From: Platanthera guangdongensis
Taxonomy: Eukaryota > Streptophyta > Magnoliopsida > Asparagales > Orchidaceae
NCBI GenBank assembly: GCA_039583875.1
Contig: CM077160.1
Location: 109,197,530-109,261,529 of the forward strand
Direction of reading: 5' to 3'
DNA length: 64,000 nucleotides
Made by a program: the position numbers and the translations under genes. Positions 59,601-61,763 of the stretch are shown here, in pieces (positions within the stretch are counted from its first letter, which is position 1; the number at the start of each line of letters is the position of its first letter). Under the pieces are notes generated by a model that was given only the letters and a program-made list of their open reading frames with translations, searched no databases and had not been told where the DNA came from.

Positions 59601-61524
59601 GAAACTACAATGCTTAGGTGGATGTGTGGACACACGAGATTGGATAAAATTAGGAATGAAAGTATCAGGGATAAGACAGGAGTAGCACCAATTTCAGAGA
59701 AGATGCAAGAAGCTTGTCTAAGATGGTTTGGACACGTACAAAGGAGACCATTAGAGGCACCTGTTAGGTGTTGTGAGAGTTTAGTCACTAGCATGTTAGA
59801 CTAGGGAGGGGTAGACCAATAAAGACTTGGAATGAAACTATAAAGAAAGACATGATGTACTTAGGCATTAGTGAGATTATGACAAAAGATAGGGCACAAT
59901 GGCGGCAAAGGATCCATATAGCCGACCCCACTATAGTGGAATAAAGGCTTGACTGTTGTTGTTTTGTTGTTGCTTTTAGTGGCTTTGGTGATTACCGACA
60001 TGGGTCTTCTTCGGGCTCTTAGTGGTTTTTTGATCACTTATAATTTATAACCTCTATGTTGGTGGCCAAAGTTCATGTCTATTTTGTTTACTTGGTTTAC
60101 TGAAAATTTTAACATAACCAAATCGCTAATTAATTTGTTTACAAATCTTAACGTTAGAAATGCCAAGCCAATTTAAGCCAATTAAAACAATTAATCTGGT
60201 TGTTTTTGATTGGTTGACCTAAATAGAACCATAAGTGCTTGCCCTAATGGCTACTAATGGTATTTATCTATTGTTTTTGTTGGAGAATCCGAGATTTCTA
60301 ATGTGAATCTGAAGGTGGATATTGGATAAACTCTTTTTATGGTACTCAGATCATCGAGTATGATGCCGGTGCTGATGATTTGTGTACAAAGAGGGAGTAT
60401 GCAAGGTGGCTAGTTAAAGCAAACTCTATGCTGGAGAGGTGATTAAGTAAATTGGTTATATAATACATTTTATTACTAATAAAGTTCTTCCAAAGTATTA
60501 TATATTCTTCCTAAATATAGCAATTTTATTTTGTTCCATATAGTCAAGTGGTTCATTGGTTAAAGCACTGGATAATCAACACTATTGCTTAAGTTATTTT
60601 TTTAGTAATGTAGATACTTATATGATGTTTGCTTTTTTATTTTAGGAGAGCCAAACATAGGATAATTCCCATGAGTTTGATTCCTGGTTCAGTTGTCCTA
60701 GCATTTGACGATGTGGACATAGACGACCCAGATTTTTGGTGCATTCAAGGTGGGTTGCATTATAGGATTTGCCATTTAAATTCCATAGGCAAAGTTTTTC
60801 TTGTTTATCTGATAAAATTTGTGTCAAAAGCTCTAGGAGAAGCTGGCATTATTTCTAGCAGGATTTCTTCATCCAAATTTTCCAGTTTGTCTGATATGGC
60901 TAAGTCAAATGATGAAAGATTTTACTTTTTCCCTGACAAGTACTTATTCTGAAGCATGATACTGTTTATTTAAGGGCTCATTTGGTTCCTTGATATTAGA
61001 AATGATGATTTTATTTTTACAGGCAAAAATTGTGAAAACAAATTATCATTTGCTAAATCACATTTTCATTCTTCAAGCAACCAAATGTGCCTTCAATAGC
61101 TAATTTGACTGTTATGTTTCTTACTTTCTATTGTTTCTCTGCAGCTTGGTAACACGCATTGATCTGCTAAATTGGAGAGCTCTACTAGAGTATTCTAATT
61201 TTTCTGAATTGAAAGAGAAGGTACTAAAACATTCAAACTAATTCGTCCATCGCATTTTTTGATTTTTAGCTGCTGTATTCGTACTCTTCTTAAATGAAAG
61301 GGGAGGTGTTAGGAATCTCAAACTACATCAACAGTCACCCTTCACTTTAGTTTTTGTACATTGCAATCTGGTTATATTTTTTTTAAAGCTTGACCTTTCT
61401 TCAGTCCAGACATCACAAACCAAGCTACATTTGCTTGACCTGAGTGCAAGTAAACTGGATGCATATCCACAACTGTTGATGGATTTGATGTCTGGTGACG
61501 GGAGCATAGCTAGAAGAACTTTCG
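23453..61524 (+). CDS. plant SLH-domain protein gene, nine exons seen, 3' end outside window
   Basis: Spliced exons give 362 codons in one frame, with all introns GT-AG. Residues 1-80 are Ser/Arg-rich with a plastid-transit-like start. About 82-110 is one membrane helix ([20 protein letters not shown]). About 115-195 is a variable linker ending [20 protein letters not shown]. About 203-220 is [19 protein letters not shown]. About 245-270 is an SLH-type motif ([12 protein letters not shown]...[10 protein letters not shown]). The rest is helical with [17 protein letters not shown]. This order matches the plant SLH proteins I recall (for example Arabidopsis At5g23890), thought to be plastid-associated with no settled biochemical role. 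The gene continues past exon 9. Confidence 0.8.
23786..23875 (+). CDS. host gene exon 2 (transmembrane segment)
   Basis: The acceptor is TTCTTTGCAG and the donor AT|GTATGT. It encodes [19 protein letters not shown] followed by [10 protein letters not shown], a single hydrophobic helix with positive residues on its C-terminal side. Intron 1 is only 92 bp; intron 2, which follows, is 14,982 bp. Confidence 0.85.
23876..24344 (+). other. intron 2, left part
   Basis: Ordinary AT-rich intron sequence with no recognised repeat or gene. Confidence 0.5.
24345..26031 (-). mobile_element. candidate solo LTR (SIRE-like copia style)
   Basis: On the minus strand it begins TGTTGGGAACCTTGCCC and ends CTAGACCAACA, giving TG...CA with a short inverted end. 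It contains a CCTAGAGGGGGG-type G-run (12 G at 24390-24401), a 76-bp two-copy repeat (from 24629 and 24705) and a cluster of CACAACGATA motifs. No coding region lies next to it and no matching 5-bp duplication is visible, so the boundaries are provisional. Confidence 0.5.
25270..25830. repeat. interspersed CACAACGATA motif cluster
   Basis: Nine exact CACAACGAT copies lie between about 25276 and 25683. Variants (CACAATGAT, CACAATGTCAT) and inverted ATCATCGTGTG copies also occur, sometimes fused as ACAATGATATCATCGTGTG. Spacing is irregular, so this is not a simple tandem array. Confidence 0.75.
26032..27210 (+). other. intron 2, unclassified sequence
   Basis: Short ORFs exist (for example 26405-26653 +, 26837-27133 -), but I recognise no family and their composition is ordinary. 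Probably intron or very old transposon. Confidence 0.4.
27211..27600 (+). repeat. LTR-like sequence, copy 1
   Basis: Resembles 31367-31795. Both start TGATRCACAT, then CCCTCCCTCGCAACTACAAG, an AT-rich part with TAATTAAT runs, a TATA-like CTATATAAGGAGG (about 27416), then GTGTGTGTTAAGCATCTTTG and TTCTTTGGAGGACC, ending in ATTCTCTCTC. This is the layout of an LTR with promoter and transcript start, on the + strand. The exact end is uncertain. Confidence 0.55.
27601..31366 (+). other. sequence between the two LTR-like copies
   Basis: About 3.8 kb with no gag or pol. Small ORFs at 29006-29245 (+) and 29973-30326 (-) show no known domain. If the flanking repeats are a pair, this is the inside of a non-autonomous LTR element. 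I found no convincing primer site, so two solo LTRs are equally possible. Confidence 0.35.
29194..29305 (+). repeat. 56-bp tandem duplication, two copies
   Basis: The unit starting CAGTGCTAATGAAGAGTTGC is repeated exactly once, head to tail. Confidence 0.9.
31367..31795 (+). repeat. LTR-like sequence, copy 2
   Basis: Partner of 27211-27600. It carries an extra local duplication of TCGCAACTACAAGATAAGGG and a TATA-like TATTTATAAGGAG near 31608. Confidence 0.55.
31796..32195 (+). other. intron 2 spacer
   Basis: Nothing recognised between the LTR-like copy and element A. Confidence 0.4.
32196..33459 (+). repeat. element A 5' LTR
   Basis: Starts T(A)ATGAAGATCACGATGAT (the TG is mutated to TA) and ends GCTGCATCA. 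It holds one copy of the unit that is tandemly expanded in the 3' LTR (about 33236-33280). Confidence 0.75.
33460..33474 (+). promoter_or_regulatory. element A primer binding site
   Basis: AATTGATATCAGAGG directly follows the 5' LTR; it compares with TTGGTATCAGAG for initiator Met tRNA. Confidence 0.65.
33528..33839 (+). CDS. element A ORF1: Tyr/His/Arg-rich short protein, unknown
   Basis: Begins [19 protein letters not shown] and continues with many Y, H, R, S and D residues (for example [16 protein letters not shown]), then a more acidic tail. About 103 residues to a stop. This is the first ORF after the primer site, where gag would sit, but it has no gag domain or zinc knuckle. The composition suggests a disordered, nucleic-acid-binding or self-associating segment; that is inference. 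The ORF may be truncated by mutation. Confidence 0.45.
   Translation: MSYYYRYHSPSLERHYYYYNDYSPVHHTTSRDRVNHSLRFHYDRDDHYDKRSSRYHHYTSPRPYDSRVEYCSVHHRYTSPLVEESESVSARTPPHDCGTHVHL
34111..34987 (+). pseudogene. element A ORF2: unknown acidic protein, frameshifted
   Basis: Two overlapping frames read as one broken ORF. The first (34111-34542) contains [19 protein letters not shown] and Ser/Leu-rich text. The second (34478-34987) contains F-D-D-T-H-L-E-D-L, then [39 protein letters not shown] and [20 protein letters not shown]. Upstream in-frame sequence from about 33976 reads [16 protein letters not shown], which is helix-like. No known domain. Layout parallels the internal ORFs of element B. Confidence 0.45.
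34988..35444 (+). other. element A interior, no coding seen
   Basis: Short ORFs only. The sequence continues the element until the GGTTC-rich insertion begins. Confidence 0.4.
35445..36480. mobile_element. GGTTCGGTT-rich insertion inside element A
   Basis: Begins TTAGAGCTGTCACAGTTCCG. Both ends are dense in CGGTTCCGGTT, AACCGAACC and GGTTCGGTTC motifs (about 35455-35690 and 36240-36480) around an AT-rich middle. Subterminal repeats of this kind are typical of non-autonomous DNA transposons (hAT-like is my guess). I could not match the right end as a terminal inverted repeat, so the class is open. Confidence 0.5.
36482..36560 (-). pseudogene. 75-bp copia gag fragment
   Basis: On the minus strand it encodes [19 protein letters not shown] followed by H-S-L-Y-S, closely matching the gag of Copia-2 ([19 protein letters not shown]). 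It abuts the GGTTC-rich end, suggesting capture or a nested insertion. Confidence 0.8.
37013..38567 (+). repeat. element A 3' LTR
   Basis: Starts TGATAGAGATTGCGATGAT after the purine tract and ends CATGCTGCATC. It is about 290 bp longer than the 5' LTR, mostly because of the 39-bp tandem repeat. Confidence 0.75.
38110..38390 (+). repeat. 39-bp tandem repeat in element A 3' LTR
   Basis: Six to seven near-identical units of CACACCTACCTAAATTTTA plus TTTTAATTATTCGTTCATTG. The unit is 39 bp, so one frame stays open with a 13-residue repeat ([13 protein letters not shown]). This is not evidence of a gene. Confidence 0.95.
38858..39034 (+). CDS. host gene exon 3
   Basis: The acceptor is CCGTTACAG at 38857 and the donor CATG|GTATGC. 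Phases fit on both sides (1 in, 1 out). It encodes [19 protein letters not shown], then a Thr/Glu/Ser-rich linker ([19 protein letters not shown]) to Q-E-N-K-V-H. Most of this exon and the adjoining intron are duplicated at 44391-44660. Confidence 0.8.
39152..39328 (-). repeat. Copia-2 3' LTR
   Basis: The outer edge reads TGTTAAATGGCC where the 5' LTR has TGTAGAAATGACC. Host sequence in the second duplicate reads TTGTTAAATTTG, so host and LTR share microhomology at this junction. The inner edge is AACG (AACA in the 5' LTR). Confidence 0.85.
39318..41009 (-). pseudogene. Copia-2 reverse transcriptase and RNase H
   Basis: 563-residue open frame. [76 protein letters not shown]. The box that should be Y-V-D-D reads Y-V-D-G ([13 protein letters not shown]); the Gly codon is 40293-40295. 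RNase [56 protein letters not shown]. It ends [19 protein letters not shown]. Loss of the second catalytic Asp should abolish cDNA synthesis. A frameshift separates it from the upstream gag-integrase frame, so it is not expressed as one polyprotein. Confidence 0.9.
41010..41671 (-). pseudogene. Copia-2 integrase C-terminal half and linker
   Basis: In frame with the upstream gag-integrase ORF after the stop at 41672: T-S-H-D-F-T-T-L-C, then [20 protein letters not shown] with the third catalytic residue (E in V-E-R-K-N), [40 protein letters not shown] and a proline-rich linker. The frame is lost at about 41050, where the RT frame takes over. Confidence 0.9.
41672..43444 (-). pseudogene. Copia-2 gag, protease and integrase N-terminal half
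   Basis: 590-residue ORF starting [16 protein letters not shown]. Gag covers about residues 1-260 ([38 protein letters not shown]), with an [14 protein letters not shown] basic tract and a C-C-H-C knuckle near 268-282 ([15 protein letters not shown]). The protease site [10 protein letters not shown] is near 343. GAG-pre-integrase ([11 protein letters not shown]...[14 protein letters not shown]) and the first integrase acids ([15 protein letters not shown]) follow. It ends at a TAA where the family has Tyr (N-A-R-E-Y-T-S-H-D). Confidence 0.95.
43445..44199 (-). other. Copia-2 leader with GC-rich tandem repeats
   Basis: Untranslated leader between primer site and gag. It contains about six copies of a 20-bp unit CGCGCCGGACTGAGACAAGT (43610-43745) and a 73-bp block duplicated at about 43548-43620 and 43746-43819. 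There is also a run of ten G at 44014-44023. Long open frames through here (for example 43344-44126) come from the repeats; they would place gag behind an unrelated Ser/Ala/Arg-rich stretch. Confidence 0.7.
44200..44212 (-). promoter_or_regulatory. Copia-2 primer binding site
   Basis: Minus strand TGGTATCAGAGGC directly adjoins the 5' LTR; it matches the initiator Met tRNA 3' end. Confidence 0.9.
44213..44390 (-). repeat. Copia-2 5' LTR
   Basis: TG...CA in both orientations (TGTTAGAATAACCC... ending CATTTCTACA on the coding strand). Its right edge, ...TTCTAACA, is followed directly by duplicated host exon sequence beginning GG. Confidence 0.95.
44391..44541 (+). pseudogene. second, partial copy of host exon 3
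   Basis: Near-identical to 38890-39034 but lacks the first part of the exon and its acceptor. It has three extra bases (CCTTCTGGG against CCTGGG, adding one Ser). The donor CATG|GTATGC is intact. The junction with the Copia-2 LTR creates CTAACAG|GT, a plausible acceptor. An exon 44392-44541 would be 150 bp, in phase 1, and in frame either after exon 3 or in its place. Whether it is spliced in is unknown; labelled pseudogene for lack of its native acceptor. Confidence 0.7.
44542..45018 (+). other. intron 3 including the end of the duplicated segment
   Basis: The duplicate of 39035-39159 continues to about 44665 (GGTAAGACTTGTTAAAT). After that it is unique intron sequence with nothing recognised. 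Confidence 0.6.
45019..45468 (-). mobile_element. 5'-truncated RTE-type LINE with 14-bp TSD
   Basis: The body at 45033-45454 encodes, on the minus strand, the end of the [54 protein letters not shown] and [20 protein letters not shown], ending in an ACAACAACA-type tail. Flanking copies of GGATCTGATAGTAT (45019-45032 and 45455-45468) are a perfect target duplication. This matches the C-terminal part of the LINE at 58852-59971. Confidence 0.9.
45578..45875. repeat. GC-rich GGGCC/CCGGGC-type dispersed repeat, third copy
   Basis: Contains GGCCTGG, GGGCCTTGGCC, CCCGGCC and GCCGGGC motifs, similar in style to 11505-11751 and 23178-23370. Confidence 0.45.
45876..46874 (+). other. intron 3, right part
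   Basis: AT-rich with a (CACATA)n microsatellite at about 46130-46178. A polypyrimidine-rich approach to the exon 4 acceptor is seen at 46860-46874. No gene. Confidence 0.5.
46875..46960 (+). CDS. host gene exon 4
   Basis: The acceptor is GATGTGTCAG and the donor AAG|GTCTGC. It encodes [19 protein letters not shown], then [10 protein letters not shown], and ends in phase 0. The [20 protein letters not shown] block is well conserved in the plant family as I remember it. Confidence 0.85.
46961..47181 (+). other. intron 4, left edge
   Basis: AT-rich intron; nothing recognised before the MITE. Confidence 0.5.
47182..47401. mobile_element. Tourist-like MITE (PIF/Harbinger type), TAA TSD
   Basis: 220 bp, GC-rich, beginning GGCCTCATTTGTTTCGGCG and ending CGCCGAAACAAATAGAGCC; the terminal inverted repeats match at 16 of 19 bases. 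Flanked by TAA on both sides (47179-47181, 47402-47404), the preferred PIF/Harbinger target. No coding capacity. Confidence 0.85.
47405..48087 (+). other. intron 4 spacer
   Basis: No recognised gene or repeat. Confidence 0.4.
48093..48275 (+). repeat. Copia-3 5' LTR
   Basis: TGTTAGAAAAACCC to CTTCTCTACA, with a TATATATTT region near 48200. The primer site follows without a gap. Confidence 0.95.
48276..48288 (+). promoter_or_regulatory. Copia-3 primer binding site
   Basis: TGGTATCAGAGCC, an exact initiator Met tRNA match next to the LTR. Confidence 0.95.
48289..49274 (+). other. Copia-3 leader with GC-rich tandem repeats
   Basis: About 1 kb before gag. From about 48560 to 48930 it consists of imperfect repeats of TCTCGCGGCCTGTTCC and TCGCTGCGGCCTGCTTC, about 36 bp together. 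Both strands are open across the array (235-294 residues), but composition is repeat-driven and no domain is present, so it is treated as non-coding. Confidence 0.7.
49275..50298 (+). pseudogene. Copia-3 gag
   Basis: Starts [18 protein letters not shown], reads [19 protein letters not shown] and MYHETAKGM, then hits TGA at 49590 where Copia-2 has Trp. A second stop TAA at 49782 replaces a Gln. The remaining frame has [16 protein letters not shown] and an intact C-C-H-C knuckle ([15 protein letters not shown]). Without these stops gag and pol would share one frame. Confidence 0.95.
50299..51950 (+). pseudogene. Copia-3 protease, integrase and linker
   Basis: The protease start [13 protein letters not shown] is at about 50299. 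GAG-pre-integrase has [12 protein letters not shown], with TAG at 50706 in place of Gln. The integrase core has a TGA at 50841 at the H-S-D-I-x-G-P motif, then [17 protein letters not shown] and [21 protein letters not shown] Gly is replaced by Cys in the Q-Q-N-G motif. A Ser/Pro-rich linker follows, with TGA at 51948 in place of Trp (G-C-K-W-V-F-V). Confidence 0.9.
51951..53326 (+). pseudogene. Copia-3 reverse transcriptase and RNase H
   Basis: The frame runs to [14 protein letters not shown] and is then lost by a deletion of roughly 46 bp near 52055. Another one-base loss lies near 52182. From 52189 the ORF is long: [19 protein letters not shown], an intact Y-V-D-D box ([12 protein letters not shown]), [19 protein letters not shown] and RNase H ([34 protein letters not shown]). 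TGA at 53023 replaces Trp, then [19 protein letters not shown] continues to the end at the polypurine tract. Confidence 0.95.
53327..53509 (+). repeat. Copia-3 3' LTR
   Basis: TGTTAAAAAAGCCC to CTTATCTACA, preceded by the polypurine tract CTTGTGGGGGAG (53315-53326). Confidence 0.95.
53545..54952 (+). pseudogene. LINE endonuclease end and pre-RT region
   Basis: Read through several frames it gives [16 protein letters not shown]-x-H (endonuclease motif), [35 protein letters not shown] (endonuclease C-terminus) and [11 protein letters not shown]. An ORF at 54094-54294 follows ([39 protein letters not shown]), then [13 protein letters not shown] and F-G-F-M-P-G-R-S at the very end. Many stops. 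The break at 54952 is the element B insertion. Confidence 0.85.
54953..56214 (+). repeat. element B 5' LTR
   Basis: Contains CCTATATAAACAAATAC near 55346 (TATA-like), followed by a transcribed region rich in CCGCC and CTCCAG. ORFs on both strands in this region (for example 55417-55809) are present in both LTRs and show no known domain. Confidence 0.9.
56215..56229 (+). promoter_or_regulatory. element B primer binding site
   Basis: GTTTGGTATCAGAGG next to the 5' LTR end; initiator Met tRNA type. Confidence 0.85.
56301..56840 (+). CDS. element B internal ORF1, unknown protein with coiled-coil-like start
   Basis: The ATG at 56301 gives [17 protein letters not shown], continuing [20 protein letters not shown], a heptad-like helical stretch. 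Then comes a Ser/Thr/Leu/Pro/Glu-rich acidic region ([39 protein letters not shown]). 180 residues to a stop. It occupies the gag position but has no gag fold signature or zinc knuckle. The frame continues in ORF2 after an overlap, so the two may have been one protein. Confidence 0.5.
   Translation: MCDLDARIKTLRKTVEFVIAELKQNLSGLCTSVHNLETTVRTHYAAPAYLHISYHIVEPEVRSFDSPLSRLVSLTTSTLVSPTPIVTLPSIKEFLLEPMLQEEESSSTFVTLAEVVDPLASITTPILATELFYEPRLLEELTSDVSLISDATSSFSLLPEELVSDEAFILGDRLVRLMS
56728..57300 (+). CDS. element B internal ORF2, unknown protein
   Basis: Overlaps ORF1 in another frame; the likely original frame switches near 56820. Readable parts are [59 protein letters not shown], then R-I-F-L-K-F-C-D and a stop at 57298. 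No known domain. The basic/aromatic middle contrasts with the acidic ORF1. Host capture or a diverged element-specific protein are both possible. Confidence 0.45.
   Translation: MMYHSSRMPHHRSLFSQRSWLVMKPSSWVTDSCVLCPDFLSTLPPQTLEPTDIVFGGPSPVALESTPYIDFIFGEHAFCSRHFPLLLSAHVESSHHYRLRFDSFRFGSLEGVETILRFFTPHKDTRFKGFLWKILHDKIRIFLKFCDSSETMTNKIRMIFDPGLADVRRCLSDKRMLRYELLIPQADSTS
57584..58851 (+). repeat. element B 3' LTR
   Basis: Collinear with the 5' LTR. Ends GGTTACATCA, immediately followed by the LINE sequence ATAACTATCGAG. Confidence 0.9.
58852..59803 (+). pseudogene. LINE reverse transcriptase and C-terminal domain
   Basis: From 58884 one ORF of 306 residues: [55 protein letters not shown], then the active-site box as F-A-D-N ([18 protein letters not shown]) instead of F-A-D-D. 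The C-terminal region has [37 protein letters not shown] and RLRWFGH-type [10 protein letters not shown]. The element copied RNA into DNA at the target site; loss of the second Asp would inactivate this copy. Confidence 0.9.
59984..60349 (+). other. intron 4, right edge
   Basis: AT-rich intron up to the acceptor TGGTACTCAG; nothing recognised. Confidence 0.5.
60350..60438 (+). CDS. host gene exon 5
   Basis: Encodes [21 protein letters not shown], then V-K-A-N-S-M-L-E and part of an Arg codon. The [12 protein letters not shown] block is the best recognised signature of the plant SLH family. The donor is GAGAG|GTGATT, phase 2. It joins exon 4 in frame across a 13.4-kb intron. Confidence 0.9.
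60646..60749 (+). CDS. host gene exon 6 (start of SLH-type motif)
   Basis: The acceptor is TTATTTTAG and the donor CAAG|GTGGGT. It encodes [15 protein letters not shown], then [23 protein letters not shown] at the start and I-Q-x-L further on fit the SLH consensus F-x-D-V...A-I-x-x-L. Phase 2 in, phase 1 out. Confidence 0.9.
60831..60939 (+). CDS. host gene exon 7 (end of SLH-type motif)
   Basis: The acceptor is GTCAAAAG and the donor GACAA|GTACTT. It encodes [14 protein letters not shown], completing the SLH motif with its G-I-I end, then Ser-rich text and [10 protein letters not shown]. Intron 6 is only 81 bp. Confidence 0.9.
60972..61094. mobile_element. small MITE-like element in intron 7
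   Basis: About 120 bp starting AAGGGCTCATTTGGTTCCTTG and ending CAAGCAACCAAATGTGCCTT. The ends are inverted copies with a few differences. The target duplication is unclear. It lies wholly inside the 205-bp intron 7. Confidence 0.5.
61145..61220 (+). CDS. host gene exon 8
   Basis: The acceptor is TTTCTCTGCAG and the donor AAG|GTACTA. It encodes (N)[19 protein letters not shown], then S-E-L-K-E-K, in phase 0 out. Equivalent to the region after the SLH motif in the family (S-R-Q-D-L-x-x-W-K-type). Confidence 0.85.
61410..61524 (+). CDS. host gene exon 9
   Basis: The acceptor is CAGTCCAG at 61409, chosen over the CAG at 61404 because only this one keeps exon 8's phase 0 open. It encodes [19 protein letters not shown], then [19 protein letters not shown], with donor TTCG|GTATAC in phase 1. 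The next exon, expected to begin by completing Gly, is not in the window. Confidence 0.85.
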
Positions 61525-61763
61525 GTATACACTCTTAATACAAGTAAAATGCTTTAATACTGCTGTTTTTTTACCATGATCTTTATTACCAATACAACTA
61601 CAAGTTGATATAATCAAATGTAATTAGGCAAAGTGCTGAACATTGAATGTTATGAATTGATAATTTATAATTAGAACACTTAATTTCTATATGAAATCAT
61701 CTTTAGAAACCTTTTCTAATTCCTTGACTGCTGTATGGTTGTAATGCTCATCATGCACAAATA

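Larger units (their letters stand above)
53533..59983 (+). mobile_element. RTE-type LINE, 5'-truncated, split by element B
   Basis: The LINE body lies at 53545-54952 and 58852-59971. The flanking GCTTTCAGTGGC (53533-53544) and GCTTTTAGTGGC (59972-59983) are a 12-bp target duplication with one mismatch. The 3' end is a TTG-rich tail (TGTTGTTGTTTTGTTGTTG), as in RTE elements. Protein order is endonuclease end, connecting region, reverse transcriptase, C-terminal domain. Two more copies of the family lie at 45033-45454 and 61764-64000, both on the minus strand. Confidence 0.9.

Noticed and set aside
60541..60580. tRNA-like text GTCAAGTGGTTCATTGGTTAAAGC in intron 5
   Set aside because: No B-box, anticodon arm or acceptor stem could be found.
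61405..61409. Alternative exon 9 acceptor at CAG 61404
   Set aside because: It puts the exon in a frame that stops after about a dozen codons; the acceptor at 61409 keeps the frame open.
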